Positions 1 through 12,300 of a stretch of 64,000 bases of DNA are shown here, piece by piece (the first letter of the stretch is position 1; each line of letters opens with the position of its first letter). The DNA comes from Larimichthys crocea (Eukaryota; Chordata; Actinopteri; Sciaenidae). A program made the position numbers and the translations under genes. The notes under the pieces were generated by a model, which searched no databases, was not told where the DNA came from, and worked only from the letters and a program-made list of their open reading frames with translations. The stretch lies in assembly GCF_000972845.2 (NCBI RefSeq), contig NC_040028.1:11044038-11108037 (forward strand), in the 5' to 3' direction.

Positions 1-149
1 ACCCCAGGGTATCTTAACTCTGTCTTGATAATTACGGCACTGTGGCAACACTACCATAGGGAAAGAGAGTAACTTGTTTGTGGAATAAAATGCTGCAGTT
101 TGTTGCCTCCACAGTGACAACAATCAACACCTGAAGGAGACAAACTGAC
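1..149 (-). other. dip2a intron 31, 5' part
   Basis: Sequence downstream of the exon 31 donor. No match to the next expected DIP2 exon is present, so the intron continues beyond the left edge. Confidence 0.8.
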
Positions 150-318
150 CCGCAGTGCTTCTGTCTGTGAACCCAGGCCCTTGGTGCACATCTCCATGAC
201 CGAATACGAGCAAAAGGTGACGCGCACTTTGTACTGGCTGACAGCCGCGAGCCACAGCGACGCGTTGCTCTCCAGCTCCAGAGGGGGAACCAGGATCGAC
301 TGGTGGCCCGAGTACACA
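150..318 (-). CDS. dip2a: dip2a exon 31
   Basis: 169 bases; completes a split serine codon and ends in phase 0 after QTEALR before donor GTCAGT. Contains VYSGHQSILVPPLELES and VTFCSYSVMEMCTKGLG, part of the second adenylation domain. It is the last exon in the window; the following exon (expected to encode the ERPRIALTQSF region) is not in 1-149. Confidence 0.97.
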
Positions 319-3300
319 CTGAAACCAGAAGCATACGTGCAAACAGAGAGAGGCTGAGAGGGTTAAACACAGAAAATAACACCATGTCTGTTCCAGCCAC
401 TAACGCAGACTCTTTAACTCTGATGATTCTCTTTCTGGTTTTACTGCCAGTCATTTGTTCAAAGCTGCTCGTTTACCTGCAGAGACACCAGAGAGCGAAT
501 CCTAGGCCGCAGTAGGGGTCCAGACAGATGGCAATCTGCCGGGAGGGGTAGAGCTCACACTGTAGTTTGATGGAGCGACACAAGGCACTTGTGGCAGCAT
601 GAGACATCTAGAGAAAATTATGACACACACACAGACATTATTGATGCATCAAAACTGGAGTAAAATTCAACTTATTGAGCTTTTAGTAATCTACTATTCC
701 ACCTCAACAATGTGTTAACAGAGAACAAGTAAAACAAAACACTCTTTGGATAAACTCCAGCTGGAGACAGTGAACTTAAACATACATTTTGTTTTGTATT
801 TTGTTAGCTTCTAATGACAGTAACAATATCATTGTTTTATTCATGATTCATCTGTAAAATATTAAGACGTATAAACTTTCTGCTAACAGGAATAAAGAAA
901 GACTGACAGCATGACAGCTACACCCGATAAACTACCCAGATGATGAGATCATGTTTTTCATTATTCAACATACTTTGACTCCTGCTAAGATGCCCGTTGT
1001 GGACACACTGAAGTCCAGGTAAGCTAACATCTCCGGGGTTGGGGGCTTGTACATCTGGGGACTCTTCTTCCTGGGGAGGTCATCTGGAGGATGAACAGAG
1101 GTAGAGGAGGTTTTTAAAGCAGGAATAGAAATCACAGACCATGTCCTCTTTTTGCTCATACTAAATATCTACTCTTTAGGGTCATGTGTATATAATTTAC
1201 CTGTGTCCAGCACCATTGGCCAGCTCTTGACATCCACAGCAGCAGCAGCCTCTTTGGATTTCAGCAGCTTCATTATTGCTTGAGTGGTCAGGATACACAC
1301 CGACTTACTGACCTTTCCACACACAGACACGATGGTATTACTACATATTACATTACTTTAATTGTTCGCAGCACCAGTGCAGTGCTGATTATTAAAATAA
1401 TTCAGTTTATCATATTTTTTAATTAATTTTTTAATGTTCACCAGGTTTAATGACTGCAGAGAGGGATTAAACTAGAATTTAGATGCAGGTCAACAGACTC
1501 TGTATTACCTCAACAATCATCTTGACGGTGGGCAGGGTGGTCGCCAGGTTCTGGGGGTGAGGGGGTCTGACAGTGACTGGCACACAGCCAGCGTACAGGC
1601 AGCCGTAGAAGGTGGCAATCAGATCGATTCCTGCACATGAATGTTTAATAACAGTAGCATACAATAATATTAAGAACTTTACCCCTCTGGTGTTTGATCT
1701 TGTTGTAAACAGACTTGAAGACTAAGACACCGATGACATTTAAGAACAGTACTAAAGTAGCTTTAAGGCCTCTCACCTGGCGGGTAGACGAGTGCTACAT
1801 GGTCTCCAGTGTTGAGGCGTCCCATTAGTGCCGCAGCCACCCGCTCTGCCCGCTTGTGCAGCTGTAGGCAGGAAGCTGTACTAGCCACAGTGCCCTGAGG
1901 TGCAAACGGGATAAACACAAGAGTTATTTTAATTATCTACACTGCTGTTTTTATTGAAAAGATATAACATTTCAAGGATAACGGGTAGTCTTCATCTTCC
2001 TGATGATTCATCGAGCAGTAGAGATTTCTCGGTAGAGGTAGCTTTTCACTTAAATATATATGTTGTTTTATATAGTAGCGTTGATTCATCAGGTATTCAA
2101 CTAACTCAATTAGCCCAAAACAAACATAAGCATCTAAATGTTTGATCTATAAACAGGTTATCAAGTGGATTTCTAGGTAATTGACTATTTCAAAATATAT
2201 ATTGCCATGGCAAAAAAAATAAAAAGTCTATATACCATGATAAAAAGTCAGTACCTTAGCATTGAGAACAAGAAACAGAGGATGGTCTGGAGTGGCCTGA
2301 GCTCTCCATTGCAGCACATCTTGTATGTACAGGAACTATACGGGAGAGAGACACACAAGTTTAACTACAAAAAAATGAAAAAGTCGGAGACGATGAATAA
2401 TTATCATACAAACAATGTGGAATGAATCACGCATGACGGCACACGGTGGGTTTTTGTAATGAATGAATGAGAGATGTGACTGAGAACAGTAATGTGTTCA
2501 CACACATGAAGTGATCAGCTGAACGTGTTTCCGATTGCACTGCCTCCACTGTGGATCCTTACCCATGTCTGCAGTGTATGTGTAGAGGTGATGAGTGGAT
2601 GAAATGAGGATGACTACCTTACGTGCCTGGTCATTGTCCTCTAGCTGGGCCACGTCTCTCCCACAGGCCTGTGCTATCCTCTTGCCTGCCACCAGGTTGC
2701 CCACTATCATAGAAGCAGGACCGACTTCTGTCCAGCACAACCACATTCATCAAAGTCATCATACTGTACACAGCAATAAAGTTAGAGCTGACATTCATAT
2801 CAATGTAAAAATGAAGAAATTGGGTAAGGTACCTGGCTGTTTTTGTCTCGGCTTGGGCAGGTTGGTGACACACGTGTGAGGGCACATGAGGACGTTGCAG
2901 GGGTGCAAGGCGCCCTCCAGGAAACGCTGTTTGGTCTCAGATATATGGATGCCGCCAAGAGGAGCTTTCGGAAGCGTGTTGGCAGGCACAAGAGCCAGGC
3001 AGTACACCCCGACCTGGTGGATGCTGTCTATGGCCTGGAAACACACAAGGCGATACATGCAGAAACAGAGGACACGTGGAGATCAGCAAAGCTGTCAAGT
3101 AAATCAGGGGAAGCATTTTTTATGTTACAGCATATAAAAAAAATTGTTCTTCAACCCAACATTAACTTCAACCCATGAATATTTCAAGCACATAATAAGG
3201 CTTGAAATATTTGGTATTCTCAAGCACTTTTTCAATGCATTCAAGGATGCCGCTTCATGCCAGATTTCAGAATTATTCACTGTAACGAATAACTGAACAG

Positions 3301-6300
3301 AACTGAAACCAATGACTTCCTGGAAGGTAAAATATCAACCTAAAACCCTGGTGTGATGTGTACAAAACAGTATATATATTTTTGCACTTGCTTAAATAAA
3401 TCATAGAAAACCTCAGGTGTAGTACTTTAATAAGATTTGACTAAGACAGCAAGCACCTGAAGGACGCGGCTCATCCACTGGAAGCTGTCTTCCTCAGAGG
3501 CGTCAGGTCTCTGCTCTGCCACGACAACGATCCTCTCGTCATGCAGCACGGACACGGAAAACACCGCTATCCTGGAAACACACACAACATAAAAAGAAAT
3601 ATCGTTACAGCTGAACTGTACTCATCACATCAGTTGCTGGTGTCCAGAAGAGAACCGACTCAGAAGACATCACATTACATAGGTTTTAGCTTATTGTTCG
3701 TTTTGATTGTTCGGTTTTCGAATTGATTTTAAGATTTTACTGTTTTACTATTTAATCACCTTTAAAGCACGCTAAGATCTGGCTCCATGCTACATAACAG
3801 ACATGTTATGAGCCAGCTCGCAGCCTTTGGTCCTCAGGTCCTCAGGTGGGGCCCTTCTGGCTGTTTCAAAGTCGAGGCTTAAATCTAAAGGTGCTTTTGC
3901 CATCAGCACCCCGACTTTGGAACATTCTGTCTGAGTCGGTTCTCTGTTGCTATTTTTGAGTGTTCTGTTTGTGCTTGTCTGTCAAATCACTTTGTAAACT
4001 CTGGTGCTATAGTCTATATTTATATTATATTATATTACCTCCCCCTGTACACAAACTTCATGGGCTCCACTGCCAGTGCTGTGGCAACGACATCATCAGC
4101 ATTGTGTCTCCGTCCACTGACCACCATCAGCCCATCCATCTTCCCCACAACAAACACGAGGCTATCCTGTTGGGAAACACAATGCACATGTGTTAATGCA
4201 AATCTTGACTTTTTCCTCTTTCCATCCAAAGCACAATGTGCATCTAAACAACAAGCACTGAGGGCTTGCAAATGATCATCAACCTTTTTATATCCTCAAT
4301 CTTTCATGAAAAATTATTAAAACTATGATTACTCTGGCAAAGTTATGCCTCTATGTTTGTGTTACTCATTGTAGTCTCGACCTCATCTCAGGTCGGCTGT
4401 ATAAAATATGAGTCTTCACTGCTTTTAAAGTGTAAAAATGTGACAGAAATAATCCCTATGTCCCTGTATGTCATATCACATATCATACGACAACTAGGAG
4501 ATTTCATAAAAGTCATATGTTTTAAACACATGCTATAAGACAGACATCAAAGTGGACTAAGGTTAAAAAAAACGGCACATTAATGAGGTGGAACTTACCG
4601 GTCCCACAAAGCCCAGCAGTGAGGTCCTGGTAAAGGGTCTGTCACTGATGGGAACCCCAGATGACATTACTGGGATGGTCTGCAACAAGACAAAACACTG
4701 ATGAAAAACACACATTCATGGATAAAGTACAAAACAGTGTTCACTGCCTTTACTAGACTCATTCTACATAATGGGGTGGAACTGCACTGACTAACTTTTA
4801 TTTGAGTTTCAAGTGACATTATTTACAAAATGTATTTCGCGGTAAACAATTAATTAAATTCCCCCACTATCCTTGAGAAAGGTTTGTGCCACTTCATGCG
4901 TGTGTTGACATTTTTTAAAACTTTGGGCCAAGGCTTTTCTTCATTCTTTAAAATGGAACATCACCAAGCTAAAAATACTTTCCTGCTCCTAATAATTTAA
5001 TATTTTGACAACAAGGTTTCATCCAGCAGCAGTAGGTCTGGATGATATATACAGTTTACTCATATAACACACTTAAAAATACAGTAGCTAAAGACTTAAA
5101 CAGCAAATAAACAGCATGTGCACAGTTGTTTACTAACCTCAAAGACGTTCTTGGTCATACCCGGGAGGCCGTAGTAAGCTACACCCGTGCTACCTGAGCT
5201 CACGCAGATCTCTCCAACCTCATCTGTCTGACAGAGATAGGGTGTCCCCTCCACCCGCACCACACAAACCACAGCTGGAGACACAGACATGATGACAGGA
5301 GGGTGAGACATGACATATCATTTAAAGCAGATGTCTAAATTGGTTTTAAAGTTTCCTATTTGGATGACTTATGTCTTAATATCTAAGAAAAAGTTTAGAA
5401 AGTTCAAAACATAAAAGTCAGTTTGAGCAAAATACATTTTTAATTGGATGAATTGTTTATTACTGTCAGAAAAATGCTTTATAAGTCGGTTTTAAATGTT
5501 GTATTAAGGTATAAACAAGAGGTCTTTGAGCTCTACTGTAAACACATCAAAACAGATGCTAATGATGCCACTGAATAACATAGTTAAAACATTACTGCAA
5601 AACTGTGGGGATACACAACGGGGTCAAAATGAAAATCGTGTATCTTTATCTTCAGTATTTTACTCATTAACAGCAGTAAAAAGTAGTGCAGTGTGCTGTA
5701 CCTCCAGGCATGACCTGTCCCACATCCTGCACTGTAAGGACAGACAGTTTCTCTTCCGTGTCCACACGGATCACACTGTGGCTCAGCCCCCCCATAGACA
5801 GCACCGCCTTCCCTGGAGGAGGAACACCCATTTCTGGAGGTCTGCGGGACAAAGACGTTGTTACATTTTTTATTTTTGTTATTACAGTTACACTTATATT
5901 ATTATATATACTATATATTTATTACTAAACACAATGAAACACATGGAAAGACAGTTTTCAGAGACCAGCACTGTCACTTACTCCTTATACACCTTTATGG
6001 CCGACAAAACAGGCAGCAGATCAAAGTAGCATCATAGGCTTGTTCCGTCTTAATTCATTAATTACACCTTTTTTTTTTTTAAATAGCAGACTGAGCCATC
6101 CGCACCCTCGGTGTATTGTCTTTATTACAGCAGGATTGACACCGTCAAAAGGACACAGATATGGTTTTGGTGGAACAGAATGAACATGTGACTCTAGGAG
6201 ACTCTGGATCCATTACAACATTTCTAAGCTTTCACATATTCGTCTCATTTTAAGAAATAGAGCCAGTTTGCCTATTTGAAGCATGTGTTTTTAGTCTGTC

Positions 6301-9300
6301 TGTCAGCCTAATCCTTCTCCCTTACTGATCAGCAGAAAGCTGTAAAATCCTACAGTTCCTCTCTGTGTTAAAGAAGCAAAAATCTCCATCCTCTCCCTGT
6401 AGAAATCAGAGTAGTGCAATTTGGCAGTGGGTTGCTTTTGTTCTTATAAGCTGCAGTAACGGCAGCTCACCTGCGGATGGCGACAGTCATGGCTTCTGAA
6501 GAACTGGCACATGGACAGATCACCTCAGGTCGCAGCCCACGTGCTTGAAACACGTTTAGGAAGGCGTCACAGGAGGATATCGACCCTGTGGTAACACAGA
6601 CACACACACATACAAACATGTATACACACATACAGAGTCAGTCAAAAAGAAAAACAACCACAACACAAATACAGCAAATCAATGATAATCGCCTGTGGCT
6701 TCAGGGTGTTTATAAGGTTATTTTCTTTAATTAGAATCTCCAGGTGGACTCACATGGGTTAGCTCCATCAGCTACGATCAACATGCGCAGGGAGCTCAGG
6801 CTGATGTCTCTCTGGTCTCTCTGGGCCAGCAGAGACCAGTGCATGTCCCTCGACTTCACCACCGCAACTCGTGCTGCGCAGGGGACAAGACAAGGAGACA
6901 GGCTCGCAATACAATCACCCAATCAACACCTCTGTCATCCAGCTGGATAGCCAATCACAGATCGCAAAATCAGACAGCAAATAGCAACGTGGTCTGACTC
7001 AGTTGCCAACAGGTGACTCAGCTAAGCTTGGACCAGAGAGGAGGAGGACGGATTTTATTCAGTGCAGCAGGCCTCCTGTCCTCGACCTCCACCGGGCTAA
7101 TACAACTGAACGAGAAATCAATGAGTCCAACAAACTATTGCTTTAATCCATCCAGTCCTGTCAAATCTGCAGTGAGAATCAAAACTGTAACGAGCAACAG
7201 ACTCTCTCTGGAAGCCAAAGCTGGTCTTACGCAGGCTTATAGACACTAACAACAATAACAAAATGATATAGTAAACAATCATTTCACCATTAAGCAAGAT
7301 ATAAAAGCATTTTCTCGAGGTACTTTTAATGTGAAAAACCTATACTGCTCTGTATGAATGCTACTTTATAAGTATAATACTACACAAGTAAGAAAGTAGA
7401 GTGGTTTGACTCTCACCTTTGTATGTGTGAACTTTCTGTATCCAGGAGAGAGGGTTGACTTTCATCAGGGAGTAAGGAATGCTGATCACGTGCATCCGAT
7501 TCATGACACTCTGCCAGGGGAGCAGACACGAAGCATCACATCAGCATCAAAATATGTTACAAGTGTGTTATAACTACGTGATGTCACTGTACATAAGCTG
7601 CGAGTCATGACAAGACTTTATCACTTACTGTTAAGAGTGTAAATAAAATCATGTTTGTGCTACCGCTGTGTGATTTTAGAAATGTTTACATGCAACAACA
7701 GGTTATAAATTAGTGTAAATCTCACTGCATGTTTTAAAGTAGTTAATCAAAACTGGGCATATGCTGGAAGAAACTGAATATTCAGCTATAAGATGAGACG
7801 TTTCTGCCCATCAGGACTTCATTAGTTTGAATATATTTCCGTACTAATCAAGCCCTCATTGGCAAAAAGTCAGATAAATCAGATTTTTTATTTAAACTGA
7901 GCGTGCATCTTTTCTATATCTGATTATATAACCGTCCTGGTAGCTTAGGTTCAAGATCACTCACAGTAAGAACACCATGCCATAATCCCGCTTCTCTCTT
8001 GAAGTCCAGGACGTTGGTTATGGTCTCAGCTGGAAAAAAAAAAAAAAAAAAAAAAGGAGGATTGGTGATGGTTAGAAGGCAAAAAGTGTTTTAGACATTT
8101 CTTTTCTTGACTTGAAAAAATCATCCCATTGCTTTTACACAAAACAAGCCTCAGAGACAGGCCTGGAGAATCACCAGGGGCTGCTGGTGCAGTTATTTAG
8201 AGCAAAACTGGGACACCGGAGGAGAGGAGGTGCCTCACGTTCTCTTTCTTTTTAAGCAGACCTGACCCAGGTCCGACAGAAAGAAACACAACGAGCTGAG
8301 CAGCTGCATTCATCAAACCAGACTGTAATTATACTGTGATAAGATCTGTGAGCAACATGAAGCTGGAAGTCTGTATGTTGTACATTATAAAGTAGGTTAA
8401 TTCGATGAATGTGCTCTCTGTTGGCTCCAGTAGCAATGTATGCATTTCTTTTGCATATCCCTACATTTTTATCATTACTAATTCTGGTTTAGTGGTCTGT
8501 TCTCTGCACAGGCCAACGCAACTGGATGCTTTTCTGTCATAAAAATAAAGAAATGGTGGGAAATATATAAATAAGGTACAGGTACTATAGAAGTAAATGC
8601 AAAGTGTCATCCTCACCTTCAGTGTAGCCACAGGCCTGTGTGAGGGCATGACAGTGAGCCAGCATGGCTGAGTGTGACACCGTTATCCCCATAGTGCTTC
8701 CTTCTTTGCTGGTTTTATACTGGGTGAAGGAAACAGAAAAAAACATTTGAACAGTTTTATTCTGAAAAATGAGACATAGATTATGTGAACAAAATATATA
8801 TATATATATTAAAAACACAGAAAATAAATGAAAATATAATAAAGCTGTCTTTGTTTTATTGGAAACATCAATAAAAACCACACTTACCTCTATGTAGGCT
8901 ATGTCATTACTGGCTTCCCGTATCGGAGGATGCCAGTCTTTCGGAGGCTTCACAACATGTTTTCCATCTGTCACAAACCACAGCAACCGCGGCCAGCCTG
9001 CGGAGACAGAGCGGTGGAGTCAGTTCAAACCGAATGAAACAATACAGACAGGCAGTCAAAATGAAAATAGACTGTACCTTTAAAAGTGGCTACCTCCCCC
9101 GTTTGTGCTTTAGGCAAGCCTTTCTGACAAGCGTCGGTGGTCAGTGCCAATGTGACGCCACAGCTGCCCAGCAGAAAGCCAATCTGTTGACTGCCTGCAT
9201 CCTGGGAGAGCAAAGAGGATGAAAACCTGAGGTTCAACCTGTCAAAAACTTTGGCAAACAGTGTCTGCCACACAACAATCAACTATTAAGACAAATAAAA

Positions 9301-12300
9301 TTCAGAACATGAAAGCTCTAAGAAAGATGCTCTGAGGGAATGTGACAATTGCAACATAGAGAGAAAGAAGGACGATGAAACCTCAGAGCGTCGAACATCA
9401 AAGCAGCAGCAGGTAAGAAAGTAGAGTGATGGCCAATCACTATTAAAAACTCTACCGCTGAGCATCAAAGCCCAATCGCAGCAATAATAAAGCCCAAGAT
9501 CTGACACACGCTCACTCATATTTGATTGGCTGCACAAATTAGCTTACAGCTAGACTCGTGCTGCGCAAACCATACTGTGAAGAAAAACAAAAAGGAAAAA
9601 AAAAAGAAAAAACAGGTGAGAAGAAAAAGACAGAGGAGGAAAAACAGGATAGAAAATGAAAGGAGAAAACAAAAAACGTGAATTGGCAGCATGAGTGACT
9701 CCGGAGAACAGTTGGCCTGTGATGTAATATTTTGACTGAAATTACACATCACTCAAATCTCATTAATTACAGCACAGCATCTGCAAACAGCATGCTTATA
9801 AAAGACAATCAAGGCATTAATATTCAGCCTGTGTAACTAATATGGATGTATCTGGTTCAGTCGGAGCTGATCGATGTGCAGCAAACCGCAATGCATTACA
9901 AGACTCTTTAATTAGAACATTTAAAAGATAATGTGACTGCTACAGTTGTAATCATGCAACACATTACCGAGAAGTTAGAGGTTCTTCAGTACAAACTAAA
10001 AACATCTGTGTTGAAACAACAACTATACACATTTTATCCCTCCTTCAACCCCAGCAGGGGTCACTACTACTCTTCAGGGCTTCTGTATATATGTTAGAAA
10101 TCACCATACATGTATTTGCATTTGCGTTTACCTTTCTGGTGAGTGGCACTTCAATAGGCACAGGTACCAACTCTGCTAGGAGGCAGCCGTAGAAGGCCAC
10201 CATGAACATCACTGGGTCGTTGTTGGGGAAAACAAGTGCAACCTGCAGGCGTATCAGAGACATGACATGTTAAGGTATGACATGCTTCATGGTTCTTGTT
10301 TGAAGTAAAAGGTCTGATGTGCAGCAAGTACCGCGATCACAGTCTGAAACCACAACATTTGCTTCCCTTCACAAGTAATGAGGGAGTGATATTGTTTCTG
10401 TCATAGAAACATGAAACATGAGTGCTGTAATATAGCCTTCTGAAAGGGAACAACCAGAAACATCAAGATTTGAAGTAGGCTGGCTTCATAATAACAGATT
10501 TTCTTAGCTTCAGTGCAAGGACCAGCCATCAACTTTTCTTCTTTCTCCTCTTTCCCAACTTCATTTTCAAAACTACTTTATTTTTCAGAGAAATGCAGTC
10601 TTGGTACTTCACTATGGTTCCAGACTTTGCATATTTAACTGTTGATCGTTGCTTATATTGGTATGTCTGGAAATTGTTATTGCTGAATAGCATTTTAGGA
10701 GCCTTAGTAAAATGCAAAAATGAATGTAACATACAAACAACCACCATTAAACACAGTTTCATATCATGACTTACTCTGTCTCCAGGCACGAGCAAAGGCT
10801 CATTCCTGGTGCTCAGCTTGTTAAGAAGAGTGTAGGCCAGTTTCTGACTGCGGGTCCATAATTTACCTGCAGAGGTGAGCAGTGTCAAGTATTTCATTTC
10901 ATTTAACAACACCAGATACATAAATCAATGTGAAAACAAGGTATTATATATATGAAAGAATCTCTTTCGATATCACATGTTTTGAACGATAAGATCTTCC
11001 TTATTCACAAAGTTATTAAAAAAGCTGATTTATAATCAAAGCAACACCATCCACGATTGATTAACTGTGTAGTCTACTGACATTCACACATCTCTGCTGC
11101 AGTGACAGAGAGGGAGAGGCATTATCTAGTATTATGTTGAAGAGGCGCGGAGCAGGTAAAGTGTCAGTGAACACACGTGGTTGGTGTCCATGCCAAATGG
11201 TACCACAATTGTTTCGCTAGGCTACGTCATTAACAACACGCCTCTCCCACACTTGGCTCACCTGCTGCTGTGGAAACAGAAATGCAGGTAAGACAGAGAC
11301 AGAGAGGTGGGACGAGCAGGTGTGTGTGTAGTAAGAGACAAAGGTGTAGGTGTGTGTGTGGAACAGAGAAGGAAAAGAGAGGTGAGCGGGTTAAAGAAGT
11401 TTGTGAGTAAACACCAAAATAAGGTGGTATAATTAAAAGACATAAGAAATGACCTGAAAAAAATATGGTAATGTATTCAAATTAAATATACAACTCAGCA
11501 CAGTTACACAGTCACTCTGTGGGAAACACTGCGACTGGTGCTCAATACTTGTTCAGTGACTATTTTATGTGCCTAGGACTTTTTTTGCCGTGGTTTCAAA
11601 AAGTGGTATTGAGCATCATTTATAATATTTAATATATTGTATTAAAGTTTAAAATTCTGCTATTGTGACACATCTTGTCTATTATTTGTACAAAACATGC
11701 AAAGAATGGCTGACAAGAGGCGATATTGTTTTGCATCCACACTATGGATCATCCACAGGTTGGTACCTACCATAGGTGAGTGTGTACACGGGCTTGCCAG
11801 CATTGTCGAGTGCCGTCAGACAGGAGCTCTTGGGCTGAGTGGTGCCCCACCGTTGTAAGGCTGCTGGCAAGGAGGGAGGCCACTTGTTGACCACCCCGTG
11901 ATGCTCTCCCTCCAGGGGACTCATCTGCTGGCCTTCTGGCTTTGGCTGGTTGGGATCTGGCTCCTGGACTAAATACGTTGGGAAAGAGGATGGTGCATCA
12001 CTGTGTGTGTAGTTCAATGGATATTTTGAGCAACAAACTAGCTCCTGGTGGGCTGGTAAGCAGAGTGATATAAGGCGTGTGAGGATGGAAAGACAATGAG
12101 ATGGATGAAGCTGGAGGATTAAAGGTGAGCTGTCCTTATCAGTCTTAGCTGCCTCAGATAGCAGTCTCTGAGAAAGCTTATTGAAAGGCACAGGTTTCTC
12201 TTTTCATCTTTCCACCTTCCCTTCCTTCAAGCACCCTTCTCACTCTTTGATTTGGACTTCCATCTCCACATCGCTGTTCTCCCCATACACCCCCCTGAAC

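Larger units (their letters stand above)
608..6470 (-). other. Introns 17-29 of dip2a
   Basis: Introns between exons 17 and 30, ranging from 105 to 629 bases. Those above 300 bases are at 608-973, 1895-2254, 3035-3456, 3572-4038, 4167-4598, 4680-5137, 5275-5701 and 5842-6470. Apart from the LINE relic in 3572-4038 I see only AT-rich unique sequence with no coding exon. Confidence 0.8.

Noticed and set aside
32..454. 140-codon open frame on the minus strand through exon 31
   Set aside because: It is a shifted frame across exon 31 and flanking introns; the true frame there is VYSGHQSILVPPLELES with proper splice sites.
2843..3178. 111-codon plus-strand open frame
   Set aside because: Antisense shadow of exon 23; no family resemblance and no independent splice or start signals.
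5526..6029. 167-codon plus-strand open frame
   Set aside because: Overlaps exon 18 in antisense and runs into AT-rich intron; not protein-like outside the shadow.
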